DNA from: Aequorivita antarctica
GTDB lineage: Bacteria; Bacteroidota; Bacteroidia; Flavobacteriales; Flavobacteriaceae
Length of the DNA: 64,000 nucleotides
Assembly (NCBI RefSeq): GCF_007997155.1
Contig: NZ_VORT01000006.1
Coordinates: 1 to 64,000, forward strand
Reading direction: 5' to 3'
Part shown: one piece after another, positions 18,284 to 26,325 of the stretch
How the letters are laid out: each line of letters starts with the position of its first letter
Numbering within the stretch: the stretch's first letter is position 1
Program-made: the position numbers and the translations under genes
Notes under the pieces: generated by a model
Database searches by the model: none
What the model saw: the letters and a program-made list of their open reading frames with translations, nothing else
Told to the model about the DNA's origin: nothing

Positions 18284-20053
18284 TTAATTAATAATTACTT
18301 TTTTGTTTGCTTCTAAAAGTGCCAATCCACCTTCAATCAGATGTGCCACTTTAGGTCTTTGTTGTTTTAAATGTAAAAGCTGTTTTAATACCTCATTGGA
18401 AAAATCTGAATCCGTTTTTACAAGTAATTCATAAATTTCTAACATAAGTAGCCAATCGCTTTGATGATTTTCTTTTAAATTTTTAAAAGTTTGCTGAAGT
18501 TTTGTCGAATCTATTTCATTGAAATTACGAATTTCCCGCACTTCCTTATAAAAAGAATTCAACTCTTTTTCCTTTTCAGAAATTTGCGGACGAATGGTTT
18601 CGCTTGAAGAAGTGTGTGTCACTAAATTAAACGAATGGTAATCAGAAGCACCCGCAAAAGCAGAAACAATTTCTTTGCCTACTGCCATATCAAAATCACC
18701 CATTTCTGGAGAAAATAAAACTTCATCTTTATACTTTACTGTACAATCTGTAAATTGAATTAGCATCAGCTCGCCTCGAAGATTTCGTATTCCAGTAACG
18801 TTCAAACCTTGCACCGTTATTCCACTTTCAAACTCAAAAGCAATTTGTTTTCCATCATAAAAATTATACGCTTGCAAATCTCTCGGACCCATATTTTCAA
18901 TGGATAAATTAATGCCTTTTAATTTCCCCAAAGGAGAACGGAAACCTTTTTTATGTCTACTTATTCCGTGACCGATTACTTCTTTTTCACGGTAGGAAAG
19001 TGCGGTTTCGCCTTCAGTTTCAAAATAAACAACTTCATTATCCTCGTTTTTGATCATTCGCGAAAAATGCCCGCTTATTTGAAGTCCGGTACTAATTTCA
19101 ATAGTCCCGAGCTGTTTTGATTTTATAAGTTTTTTCAGTCCGCGCCAACCACCTTTCCGAACGGCCATGGTGTTCGCAAATTCTTCCAGGACCTCCTGTA
19201 AATAAGCAAAATCTGGCGTTACATAAAGTTGCGGTTGTGGTTTTGTAATATCGAAATCTTGATAAGCCGCTTCAATGGAATAAGGGATTTTCTTCACCTC
19301 CTCTTTCATACACCAAACACTTTCACCAATTGAGGAAAGCAGTCCCGCACCATAAATCTTTGGATTTTCCACCGTGCCAACCATTCCGTATTCCACAGTC
19401 CACCAATGCAAATTTCGAATCAATGAAATCTCGGAAGGTTTTACTTTTTTATTTTGAAGTTCTTCCACGCGATTTTCTGCAGCATTTATCAATTCCTGTG
19501 AAATGCCTTCGGCTTCCTTCAAAATAGAAAGTTCGCGAACGGCTTCATACATATCAATATCGTGCGCACTGGAAATGGCTTTGGCGCCAACTTCCCCAAA
19601 ACGGCGCAAATACTCTGCATAATCTGGACTTGCAATAATTGGTGCGTGGCCTGCACCTTCGTGAATAATATCGGGTGCTGGCGTGTATTCAATATTTTCA
19701 AGTTGGCGGATGTCGCTGGCAATGACTAGCACTTTATACGCCTGAAATTCCATAAACGCATTCGGTGGAATAAATCCGTCAACCGCAACTGCAGCCCAGC
19801 CAATTTCCTTTAAAATACGGTTCATTCCATACATCGAAGGAATTTCATCTATGGAAATACCGGTTTTTTTGAGCCCGCCCAAATAACTTTCGTGGGCAAC
19901 CTTTGCCAGATAATCCACATTTTTCCGCATTACATAACGCCAAACCGCTTGGTTTATGGGCGTGTATTGCTCATAATTTTGTGGTTTTATATATTGTTTT
20001 AAATGCGGCGGTAACCGGTCCAACAATTCGTTGGTTTCAATCTTGCTTTCCAT
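18284..20053 (-). CDS. Aromatic amino acid hydroxylase (phenylalanine 4-monooxygenase-like)
   Basis: This non-haem iron, pterin-dependent enzyme family hydroxylates phenylalanine to tyrosine. The iron ligands are visible: HEGAGH (H131, H136) and E221 in WWTVEYG. The segment YGAGLLSSIGE is also conserved. At 589 residues the protein is about twice the size of classical bacterial phenylalanine hydroxylase (~260-300). Roughly 250 extra C-terminal residues follow the catalytic domain, without a fold I recognise. It lies next to the phenylacetate operon but on the opposite strand. No pterin-recycling gene is seen nearby. Substrate preference (Phe versus Trp) is inferred from family only. Confidence 0.88.
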   Translation of the reverse strand: MESKIETNELLDRLPPHLKQYIKPQNYEQYTPINQAVWRYVMRKNVDYLAKVAHESYLGGLKKTGISIDEIPSMYGMNRILKEIGWAAVAVDGFIPPNAFMEFQAYKVLVIASDIRQLENIEYTPAPDIIHEGAGHAPIIASPDYAEYLRRFGEVGAKAISSAHDIDMYEAVRELSILKEAEGISQELINAAENRVEELQNKKVKPSEISLIRNLHWWTVEYGMVGTVENPKIYGAGLLSSIGESVWCMKEEVKKIPYSIEAAYQDFDITKPQPQLYVTPDFAYLQEVLEEFANTMAVRKGGWRGLKKLIKSKQLGTIEISTGLQISGHFSRMIKNEDNEVVYFETEGETALSYREKEVIGHGISRHKKGFRSPLGKLKGINLSIENMGPRDLQAYNFYDGKQIAFEFESGITVQGLNVTGIRNLRGELMLIQFTDCTVKYKDEVLFSPEMGDFDMAVGKEIVSAFAGASDYHSFNLVTHTSSSETIRPQISEKEKELNSFYKEVREIRNFNEIDSTKLQQTFKNLKENHQSDWLLMLEIYELLVKTDSDFSNEVLKQLLHLKQQRPKVAHLIEGGLALLEANKKVIIN

Positions 20054-20090
20054 AATTCAAAAGTACTTGGTTTTGTTTTGAAAATGCATA

Positions 20091-20126
20091 GCTCCTTCCC
20101 CTTTTTCAGGGGAAGGTGGTTTTTTT
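20091..20126. repeat. C/G palindrome with T-run (CCTTCCCC/GGGGAAGG)
   Basis: CCTTCCCC (20094-20101) and GGGGAAGG (20109-20116) are perfect inverted repeats followed by TGGTTTTTTT. No plus-strand gene ends here, so it is more likely a dispersed repeat related to those at 17247 and 51489 than a working terminator. Confidence 0.5.
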
Positions 20127-20187
20127 GCTTTTTCGTAAAAAAATCGGAAGGGGTGCTCAGCCCTAAAATTCATATATTGCATCATCA

Positions 20188-20757
20188 ATGAAAACAATCT
20201 CCAGAAAAGAAGAAATTATAGCAACTGCAACACGTCTCTTTTATGAAAAAGGGTACACAGCTGTTTCTATGCGCGACATTGCAACGGCAATGGACATAAA
20301 GGCTGCGAGTCTTTACAACCACATAAAAAGCAAGCAGGAAATACTTTCTGAAATCATTTTGAAAGTCGCAAAAGAATTTACCGATGGAATGGTATCCGTG
20401 GTTACTGAAAACACTTCAGCCATAAAAAAAGTTGAAAAAGTTATCGAACTTCATATAGATATTACAGTGAATCATTCTGAAGCACTTGCAGCCCTGAACA
20501 ATGATTGGATGCATTTGGAAGAAGAAGATTTGGAAGCTTTCGTGAAAATGCGGGAAGATTACGAAGAAAATTTCCGAATCATTATTAAACAAGGAATGGA
20601 TGCGGGCGAAATAAAATCATACCATCCCGAAGTAATATTATTTTCAATACTTTCAACATTGCGAACACTTTATTTATGGTATCAAAAGCGTGGAAAAGTG
20701 GATGTAAATATTTTGAAAAAAGATATGGTTTCGGTATTGATAAAAGGTATTGTGTGA
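20188..20757 (+). CDS. TetR/AcrR family regulator, likely repressor of the paa operon
   Basis: The 189-residue product has an N-terminal TetR helix-turn-helix (AATRLFYEKGYTAVSMRDIA, then MDIKAASLYNHIKSKQEIL) and a helical ligand domain. It lies immediately upstream of, and co-directional with, the phenylacetate operon. A perfect 7-bp dyad occurs in the intergenic promoter before paaE. By analogy with the TetR-type PaaR repressors of other bacteria, it probably binds phenylacetyl-CoA and releases the operator. That ligand is inferred, not seen. No GntR-type PaaX gene is present. Confidence 0.88.
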   Translation: MKTISRKEEIIATATRLFYEKGYTAVSMRDIATAMDIKAASLYNHIKSKQEILSEIILKVAKEFTDGMVSVVTENTSAIKKVEKVIELHIDITVNHSEALAALNNDWMHLEEEDLEAFVKMREDYEENFRIIIKQGMDAGEIKSYHPEVILFSILSTLRTLYLWYQKRGKVDVNILKKDMVSVLIKGIV

Positions 20758-20784
20758 CGGACAGTTTATCACAAAAATAATAAT

Positions 20785-20815
20785 TTGCAATTCTAACTAA
20801 CAAGCGTTAGTTTTG
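20785..20815 (+). promoter_or_regulatory. paa operon promoter with TetR-type operator
   Basis: TTG (20785-20787), 20 nt, then TAGTTTTG (20808-20815) fits the Bacteroidota promoter. A perfect dyad AACTAAC-AAGC-GTTAGTT (20795-20812) covers the spacer and part of the -7 element. A repressor bound here would block the promoter. The neighbouring TetR protein is the obvious candidate. Confidence 0.75.
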
Positions 20816-20839
20816 TTAACCTAATTCGAAAAAAAAGAA

Positions 20840-21913
20840 GTGGCAAAATTTCATAAAATAAAAGTAAAAGAGGTTTATAAAGAAACCAACGATTGTTCGG
20901 TAATTACTTTTGACATTCCAGAAAATTTGGCTGAGGAATTCCACTTTCGCCAAGGTCAACATTTAACCCTGAAAGCTGATATTAATGGCGAAGATACGCG
21001 CCGTTCCTATAGTTTGTGTTCCAGCCCCATTGACAACCAATGGCAAGTGGCAGTAAAAACGATTCCTGGAGGTGCTTTTTCAACTTTTGTTAATGCTACA
21101 TTGAAGTCTGGAGACATCTTGGAAATTATGGAGCCCAGCGGCATGTTTGGCGTTGAAATAGAACCGGATAAACCGAAAAACTATCTTTTTTTCGCTGCAG
21201 GAAGTGGCATTACTCCTGTTCTTTCTATGATTAAAACGCATTTGGCTTTGGAGCCAAAAGCAACTTGCAAACTGTTTTATGTGAATAAAACGGCGAAATC
21301 CATTATCTTTAAAGAAGCTTTGGAACAGTTGCGAAATCAATATTTCGGAAGACTCGAAATTTATTATTTTCTTACGAAAGAACGCCGCGATATTGAACTT
21401 TTTAACGGGCGTTTTAACGATGAAAAGATGCAGGTTCTGACTAAAAATTTCATCGATATTCCCGATACAAGCGAAGTGTTTTTGTGCGGTCCCGAAGAAA
21501 TGGTTAGTTATGTAAGCAACTATTTAATTCAAGTAGGTTTGCCAAAAGAATTGATTCATTTTGAATTATTTGTAACAGGGTTGACCGAAGAAGATAAAAA
21601 ACGCGCCGAACGTTTGGCGCAACAAAATGTTGAAGGAGTTGAAGTGACTATTGTAGATGCCGGAAAGGAATTTCAATTTACAATGACTAAAGATTTTGAC
21701 AATATTCTCGATGCGGCCTTAGCTGCGGGTGCCGATTTGCCTTTTGCCTGCAAGGGCGGAGTTTGCAGCACCTGCAAATGCCAGATTTTGGAAGGCAGCG
21801 TAGAGATGAAAATAAATTACGCATTAAGCGATAAAGAAGTTTCACAAAACTTGGTATTGAGTTGCCAAGCTGTGCCAACTTCAGAGAAAGTGAAAGTAGA
21901 TTTTGATGTATAA
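20840..21913 (+). CDS. paaE: 1,2-phenylacetyl-CoA epoxidase, reductase subunit PaaE
   Basis: The 357-residue reductase passes electrons from NAD(P)H to the di-iron epoxidase. It contains an FAD-binding barrel (RRSYSLCSSP), an NAD-binding domain (FFAAGSGITPVLSMI, then FLCGPEEMV), and a C-terminal plant-type 2Fe-2S ferredoxin. The cluster ligands are in CKGGVCSTCKC and LSCQ. The start is a GTG at 20840 shortly after an A/G-rich ribosome-binding region; the conserved KFHKIKVKEV begins at once. It is the first gene of the operon, whereas in many bacteria paaE is last of the paaABCDE set. Confidence 0.95.
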   Translation: MAKFHKIKVKEVYKETNDCSVITFDIPENLAEEFHFRQGQHLTLKADINGEDTRRSYSLCSSPIDNQWQVAVKTIPGGAFSTFVNATLKSGDILEIMEPSGMFGVEIEPDKPKNYLFFAAGSGITPVLSMIKTHLALEPKATCKLFYVNKTAKSIIFKEALEQLRNQYFGRLEIYYFLTKERRDIELFNGRFNDEKMQVLTKNFIDIPDTSEVFLCGPEEMVSYVSNYLIQVGLPKELIHFELFVTGLTEEDKKRAERLAQQNVEGVEVTIVDAGKEFQFTMTKDFDNILDAALAAGADLPFACKGGVCSTCKCQILEGSVEMKINYALSDKEVSQNLVLSCQAVPTSEKVKVDFDV

Positions 21914-21954
21914 CTAGCTTACGGCTTACCGCCTAAAGCTTAAAGCATAAAGAG

Positions 21955-22911
21955 ATGAGTGAAAAAGAAGTAAAAAACTTAGAAGAAATTTTCGAAGCCC
22001 GCATTGCGCGCGATGAAAAGATAGAGCCAAAAGATTGGATGCCGGAGAAATACCGTCAAACCCATATTCGGCAAATGAGCCAGCACGCGCATTCCGAAAT
22101 TGTGGGAATGCTTCCCGAAGGAAATTGGATTACCCGTGCGCCTTCTTTGCGAAGAAAAGCTGCTTTGCTTGCGAAAGTTCAAGATGAAGCCGGCCACGGT
22201 TTATATCTGTACTCGGCTTGTGAAACCCTAGGAATTTCAAGAGATGAACTTTACGAACAGCTACATAGCGGAAAGGCGAAATATTCTTCTATTTTCAACT
22301 ATCCAACGGTAACTTGGGCCGATATGGGCGCAGTAGGCTGGTTAGTTGACGGTGCCGCCATTATAAATCAGGTGCCGCTTTGCAATACTTCTTTCGGGCC
22401 TTATGCAAGAGCAATGGTACGCGTATGCAAGGAAGAAAGTTTTCACCAACGACAAGGTTTCGAAATTATGCTGACGCTTTGCCGAGGTTCCGAAGAGCAA
22501 AAAGCAATGGCGCAAGATGCTTTAAATCGCTGGTGGTGGCCAAGTTTAATGATGTTGGGGCCAACCGATGCTGAGTCCATTCACACGGAACAATCAATGA
22601 AATGGAAACTGAAACGCAAAAGTAACGACGAATTACGCCAGCAATTTATAGATCAAACGGTGCCACAAGCAGATTTGCTGGGACTTACAATTCCAGATCC
22701 AGATTTGAAATTCAATAAAGAAACTGGTAGTTATGATTTCGGTGAAATTAATTGGGATGAATTCTGGCAAGTGGTAAAAGGCCACGGCCCGTGTAACAAA
22801 GAACGAATGAGTGCACGCGTCAACGCATGGAATAATGGCGAATGGGTGCGTGATGCTGCAATGGCGCACGCCGAAAAGAATGCAAATAAGAAGATAGCAA
22901 AAGCAAGTTAA
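21955..22911 (+). CDS. paaA: 1,2-phenylacetyl-CoA epoxidase, catalytic subunit PaaA
   Basis: The 318-residue di-iron oxygenase subunit epoxidises the aromatic ring of phenylacetyl-CoA. Iron-binding motifs of the ferritin-like bundle are visible: [11 protein letters not shown] and later EESFHQRQG. It pairs with PaaC and is bridged by PaaB. The gene follows paaE by 41 bp; that gap holds degenerate GCTTAC/GCTTAA words. The next operon gene should be paaB, but a four-helix-bundle cassette is inserted after the paaA stop. Confidence 0.96.
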   Translation: MSEKEVKNLEEIFEARIARDEKIEPKDWMPEKYRQTHIRQMSQHAHSEIVGMLPEGNWITRAPSLRRKAALLAKVQDEAGHGLYLYSACETLGISRDELYEQLHSGKAKYSSIFNYPTVTWADMGAVGWLVDGAAIINQVPLCNTSFGPYARAMVRVCKEESFHQRQGFEIMLTLCRGSEEQKAMAQDALNRWWWPSLMMLGPTDAESIHTEQSMKWKLKRKSNDELRQQFIDQTVPQADLLGLTIPDPDLKFNKETGSYDFGEINWDEFWQVVKGHGPCNKERMSARVNAWNNGEWVRDAAMAHAEKNANKKIAKAS

Positions 22912-22914
22912 TTA

Positions 22915-23333
22915 AGTATTGAGTATTGAGAGAATAGTAATGAGAATCTTACCATTATGAATGTATTAAATGATTTAAAAGTTTGGAATAAAGCAATGGA
23001 CATTGCAGTTGAAACTTATAAATTATCTTCAAAGTTCCCAAAAGAAGAAAAATACGGATTGACTAGCCAAATAAGAAGAAGTGCTATTTCTGTTCCGTCA
23101 AATATTGCTGAAGGTGCAGGAAGAAATACAAAAGGTGAATTTAAAAATTTCATTAGCATTGCAAATGGTTCAGCGTATGAGCTTTTTACTCAATTAATAC
23201 TTTCGCATAAGCTAAATTTAGTCTCAGAAAATTTGGTTGAACCTATTCTTAAAGAAGTAATAGAAGTACAAAAAATGAATTACGCATTAATTAAATCTTT
23301 AGAGAAATAATGAATAACTCAATACAAAATACT
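22915..23333 (+). mobile_element. Candidate IVS-like cassette B: four-helix-bundle gene between inverted repeats (paaA/paaB)
   Basis: AGTATTGAGTATTGAG (22915-22930) and CTCAATACAAAATACT (23318-23333) are inverted repeats with 14 of 16 matches. They bound the four-helix-bundle gene and start 3 bp after the paaA stop. The insert separates two genes whose products act in one stoichiometric complex. It is co-directional with the operon. The design matches 23S rRNA intervening sequences, whose flanks pair into a stem. Confidence 0.55.
22957..23310 (+). CDS. Four-helix-bundle protein, 23S rRNA-IVS type (copy 1)
   Basis: This 117-residue protein shows the family hallmark SQIRRSAISVPSNIAEGAGR near residues 47-66, preceded by DLKVWNKAMDIAVE. 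Members were first described inside intervening sequences of bacterial 23S rRNA genes and form four-helix bundles that assemble into pentamers; their function is unknown. Here it is in a protein-coding operon between paaA and paaB and not in an rRNA gene. It seems intact. It is flanked by imperfect inverted repeats. A diverged relative lies at 23681-24061 and a C-terminal remnant near 26324-26422. Confidence 0.9.
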   Translation: MNVLNDLKVWNKAMDIAVETYKLSSKFPKEEKYGLTSQIRRSAISVPSNIAEGAGRNTKGEFKNFISIANGSAYELFTQLILSHKLNLVSENLVEPILKEVIEVQKMNYALIKSLEK

Positions 23334-23353
23334 AACTACTCAAGACTTTATTT

Positions 23354-23638
23354 ATGAAAAAGAATTGGCCCCTTTGGGAAATATTCGTCCGCAGTAAAAA
23401 TGGATTGGAACACCGTCATTTTGGAAGCCTCCACGCTGCCGATGCTGAAATGGCAATGGAAAATGCCCGCGATGTTTATACTAGAAGAAATGAAGGCGTG
23501 AGCATTTGGGTTGTTGAAAGCAAAAATATTACCGCTTCAAATCCTGCAGATAATGGCGAAATGTTTGAACCTGCGCAGGACAAAGTATATCGTCATCCCA
23601 CTTTTTATGATTTGCCGGATGAGGTGAAGCACATGTAA
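23354..23638 (+). CDS. paaB: 1,2-phenylacetyl-CoA epoxidase subunit PaaB
   Basis: The 94-residue subunit bridges PaaAC heterodimers and is required for the active complex. The typical pattern WEIFVRSKNGLEHRHFGSLHAADAEMA is visible and the length is normal. It is isolated from both paaA and paaC by four-helix-bundle cassettes, one on each side. If the cassettes' RNA stems are cut, the paaABC message would be split around this gene. Confidence 0.95.
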   Translation: MKKNWPLWEIFVRSKNGLEHRHFGSLHAADAEMAMENARDVYTRRNEGVSIWVVESKNITASNPADNGEMFEPAQDKVYRHPTFYDLPDEVKHM

Positions 23639-23648
23639 ATCTTAAGTG

Positions 23649-24076
23649 ATTAGGCAATGGGTATTTGGAATTAGTATGTTATGAAAAGTAAATATCATTT
23701 TAAGTTTGAAGATTTAAATGTTTATCAAAAAGCTATGGATTTTGGTGAATTGACTAACATATTAGTAATGAAATTTACTCAACATGAATTATATGCGCTG
23801 TCATCTCAATTCAGAAGAGCTGCAGATTCTATTGCCTTGAATGTTGCAGAAGGCTATCCAGGAAGCGATTTGCAATTCATTAAACATATTAACTATTCTA
23901 TTTATAGTTCTAATGAATGTGTTTCTTGTAGTACGAAAGCAAGAAGAAGGGATTATATTTCAGTAGAAGAAGACGAAGAAAATCGAAAATACTTATCTGA
24001 ATTGACAAAAATGCTTTCCTCACTTAGGAATAAGATAAAAGAAAGAAATACTATTACCTAATACCCAATCCCTAAT
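23649..24076 (+). mobile_element. Candidate IVS-like cassette C: second four-helix-bundle gene between inverted repeats (paaB/paaC)
   Basis: ATTAGGCAATGGGTATT (23649-23665) and AATACCCAATCCCTAAT (24060-24076) are inverted repeats with 15 of 17 matches, and weaker pairing extends inward. The right repeat overlaps the stop codon of the enclosed gene. The left repeat starts 10 bp after the paaB stop. The repeat sequence differs from cassette B, so the two were not made by simple duplication. Confidence 0.55.
23681..24061 (+). CDS. Four-helix-bundle protein, 23S rRNA-IVS type (copy 2)
   Basis: This 126-residue protein shares the family pattern (FEDLNVYQKAMDFGEL, then SSQFRRAADSIALNVAEGYPG) but is diverged from copy 1 at 22957. 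The region CVSCSTKARRRDYISVEEDEE contains two close cysteines and lies where family members usually carry the loop between helices 3 and 4. The gene sits between paaB and paaC, reads with the operon and lies within an inverted-repeat pair. Function is unknown. Confidence 0.88.
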   Translation: MKSKYHFKFEDLNVYQKAMDFGELTNILVMKFTQHELYALSSQFRRAADSIALNVAEGYPGSDLQFIKHINYSIYSSNECVSCSTKARRRDYISVEEDEENRKYLSELTKMLSSLRNKIKERNTIT

Positions 24077-24087
24077 GCCTTTATAAA

Positions 24088-24843
24088 ATGAAAAACAAAA
24101 ACCTCTATAATTACATCCTCACAATTGCTGACAATTCCCTGATTTTAGCGCAGCGATTGGGTGAACTCTGCGGTCACGGTCCCAACTTGGAAACCGATAT
24201 TGCACTAACAAATATTTCGTTGGATTTGCTAGGTCAAACTAGAAGTTATTATCAATATGCCGCAAAAATTTCCGGAGAAGGTAAAACTGAAGACGATATC
24301 GCTTTTTTAAGAATTGAAAGGGAATACAAAAACTGTCTTTTGGTAGAACAGCCAAATACACATTTCGGTTACGTGATTGGCCGTCAGTTTTTGTTTGATG
24401 TCTATCATTTGATGTTGATGGAAAAATTGCAGAACAGTCCCGACGAAACATTGGCAGCTATTGCAAAAAAAGGAATTAAGGAAGTGAGTTATCACAAACG
24501 TTTTTCAAGCGATTGGGTAAAACGTTTGGGTGATGGCACTGAAGAAAGTAACACTAAAATGCAGGAAGCAATCGATGATCTTTGGCGATGCACCGATGAA
24601 CTTTTCTTTATGACTGATGCTGAAAATGCTATGGTTAAAGAAGGCATCGGAATTGATGTTTCATCTTTTAAAGGGAAATATTACAAAGAGGTTTCCGAAG
24701 TTTTAAAAGAAGCCACACTCACTATTCCAGAAAACAAATATTTTACTAAAGGCGGAAAAGAAGGAATTCACACTGAACATATGGGTTATATTTTGGCTGA
24801 TTTGCAATATATGCAGCGCACCTATCCGAATATGACGTGGTAG
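24088..24843 (+). CDS. paaC: 1,2-phenylacetyl-CoA epoxidase subunit PaaC
   Basis: The 251-residue structural partner of PaaA has the ferritin-like fold but normally lacks a working di-iron site. Diagnostic segments include ADNSLILAQRLGELCGHGP, ALTNISLDLLGQTRSYYQYAA and EVSYHKRFSSDWVKRLGDGT. The C-terminal HTEHMGYILADLQYMQRTYP is also typical. It starts 26 bp after the second cassette gene. A repeat-rich hairpin fills the gap to paaD. Confidence 0.95.
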   Translation: MKNKNLYNYILTIADNSLILAQRLGELCGHGPNLETDIALTNISLDLLGQTRSYYQYAAKISGEGKTEDDIAFLRIEREYKNCLLVEQPNTHFGYVIGRQFLFDVYHLMLMEKLQNSPDETLAAIAKKGIKEVSYHKRFSSDWVKRLGDGTEESNTKMQEAIDDLWRCTDELFFMTDAENAMVKEGIGIDVSSFKGKYYKEVSEVLKEATLTIPENKYFTKGGKEGIHTEHMGYILADLQYMQRTYPNMTW

Positions 24844-24846
24844 AAT

Positions 24847-24930
24847 GATTAACGATTAACGATTGAAGATTGCTGATTTCAGAATTAAAAACTTCAACAA
24901 TCAAAAATCGTTAATCAACAATCGTTAATC
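24847..24930. repeat. Hairpin of GATTAACGATT words between paaC and paaD
   Basis: Two overlapping copies of GATTAACGATT (24847-24864) face two copies of AATCGTTAATC (24907-24930) across a short A/T-rich loop. The arrangement resembles the cassette ends but holds no gene. The same words recur at 26430, 29014 and 58829. Confidence 0.75.
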
Positions 24931-24955
24931 GGGTTCCTGCAATCGTTAATAAATT

Positions 24956-25459
24956 ATGACACTCACAGAAAAACCGAACATACAGCAAGACTTAGTCCCA
25001 GTTCTGAAAACTGTTTCAGATCCGGAGATTCCTGTGCTTTCTGTTTTGGATTTGGGTGTAATTCGAGAAGCAATTGAAGAAAATGGAATTGTTCACATAA
25101 AACTCACTCCAACTTATTCCGGTTGCCCAGCAATGGATGTAATAGGTGATGATCTAAAAGCAGCTTTTTCAGAAATTGGAAAGAAAGTAGAAGTTGAATT
25201 AATTCTTTCACCAGCTTGGTCCACCGATTGGATTTCAGAGGAAGGATTACAAAAAATGGAAGAATACGGTATTGCCCGTCCGCTTTCAGAAACAGCCGAC
25301 AAAGATGTTTTGCTCGGCGAAAAAAAACTGGTGAAATGTCCGCAATGCGGAAGCACAAATACTCATCTTGTTAGTCAATTTGGTTCCACGGCTTGCAAAG
25401 CACTTTTTAAATGCGACGATTGCCAAGAACCGTTTGATTACTTTAAATGTTTAAAATAA
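24956..25459 (+). CDS. paaD: 1,2-phenylacetyl-CoA epoxidase maturation subunit PaaD
   Basis: The 167-residue product has an N-terminal MIP18/DUF59 domain (VLKTVSDPEIPVLSVLDLGV, then PTYSGCPAMDVI) and a C-terminal zinc-ribbon-like CPQCGS...CDDCQ. PaaD is thought to assist Fe-S or di-iron maturation of the epoxidase rather than form part of the core. The gene is co-directional and follows the paaC-paaD hairpin. Confidence 0.94.
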   Translation: MTLTEKPNIQQDLVPVLKTVSDPEIPVLSVLDLGVIREAIEENGIVHIKLTPTYSGCPAMDVIGDDLKAAFSEIGKKVEVELILSPAWSTDWISEEGLQKMEEYGIARPLSETADKDVLLGEKKLVKCPQCGSTNTHLVSQFGSTACKALFKCDDCQEPFDYFKCLK

Positions 25460-25466
25460 TAACGAA

Positions 25467-25495
25467 ATGTCACCCTGAGCGCAATCGAAGGGTCT
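25467..25495. repeat. TCGA palindromic repeat between paaD and paaG
   Basis: ATGTCACCCTGAGCGCAATC followed by GAAGGGTCT; ACCCT and AGGGT pair. It is one of the dispersed ATGTCa..GAGCGCARTCGA elements found here in both intergenic and coding positions. Confidence 0.75.
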
Positions 25496-25511
25496 TTTAA
25501 AACATATAAAT

Positions 25512-26294
25512 TTGAATAAAAGCATAACCACACAAATAGAAAATAAAGTGGCAATCTTAACGCTTAATCGTCCTGAGGTTTTCAACAGTTTCAACCGCGA
25601 AATGGCGTTGTTGCTTCAAAACGAATTGGATGCCTGCGAAAAAAATTCTGAAGTTCGCGCAATTGTAATCACTGGAAGCGGAAAAGCGTTCTGTGCAGGG
25701 CAGGATTTAAAGGAAGTTACTTCACCTGAATTGAATCCAGGTTTCAAAAAAATTCTCGAAGAACATTACAACCCAATTATTTCTCGAATTCGAAATATTG
25801 AAAAACCAGTGATTGGCGCCATTAATGGTGTTGCAGCTGGCGCAGGTGCAAACATCGCTTTGGCTTGTGATGTGGTTATTGCTTCGGAAAACGCAAGCTT
25901 TATTCAAGCATTCAGTAAAATTGGATTGGTGCCAGATAGTGCGGGAACCTTCTTTTTACCGAGGTTGATTGGTTTTCAAAAAGCATCGGCTTTAATGATG
26001 TTGGGCGATAAAATCTCTGCCCAAGAAGCCGAAAAACTTGGGATGGTTTATAAAGTAGTTTCTTCAGAAAATTTTATGGATGAAGTAAATAATATTGCAA
26101 ACACAATGGCGAATATGCCTACTAAAGCATTGGGATTAACGAAGCGTTTGTTAAACAATTCAATGCAAAATTCTTTGGAAGAACAATTAAATTTGGAAAG
26201 CAAACTTCAAATAGAAGCTGCTCAAAGCGAAGATTATGCGGAAGGCGTTGATGCGTTTGTAAATAAAAGAAAGCCAAACTTCAAAGGAAATTAA
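25512..26294 (+). CDS. paaG: Crotonase-family isomerase, PaaG-like
   Basis: The 260-residue product is a crotonase-fold enzyme expected to convert ring-1,2-epoxyphenylacetyl-CoA into the oxepin-CoA. CoA-binding and oxyanion-hole patterns are seen (FCAGQDLKEV, then GVAAGAGANIALACD). GLVPDSAGTFFLPRLIG is close to the PaaG signature with its acidic residue. The best start is a TTG at 25512; no ATG lies before the conserved VAILTLNRP. Assignment to PaaG rather than PaaF rests on this motif and on operon order. Confidence 0.85.
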   Translation: MNKSITTQIENKVAILTLNRPEVFNSFNREMALLLQNELDACEKNSEVRAIVITGSGKAFCAGQDLKEVTSPELNPGFKKILEEHYNPIISRIRNIEKPVIGAINGVAAGAGANIALACDVVIASENASFIQAFSKIGLVPDSAGTFFLPRLIGFQKASALMMLGDKISAQEAEKLGMVYKVVSSENFMDEVNNIANTMANMPTKALGLTKRLLNNSMQNSLEEQLNLESKLQIEAAQSEDYAEGVDAFVNKRKPNFKGN

Positions 26295-26297
26295 TTA

Positions 26298-26325
26298 ATG
26301 TCACCTCGAGCGCAATCGAGAGGTT
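26298..26325. repeat. TCGAG palindromic repeat between paaG and paaH
   Basis: ATGTCACCTCGAGCGCAATC followed by GAGAGGTT. ACCTC and GAGGT pair. It abuts the four-helix-bundle remnant and may have replaced the 5' part of that gene. Confidence 0.7.

Noticed and set aside
20091-20126. C/G hairpin with T-run as a terminator
   Set aside because: No plus-strand gene ends here, and it resembles the dispersed CCTTCCCC/CCTCCC repeats, so I treat it as a repeat.
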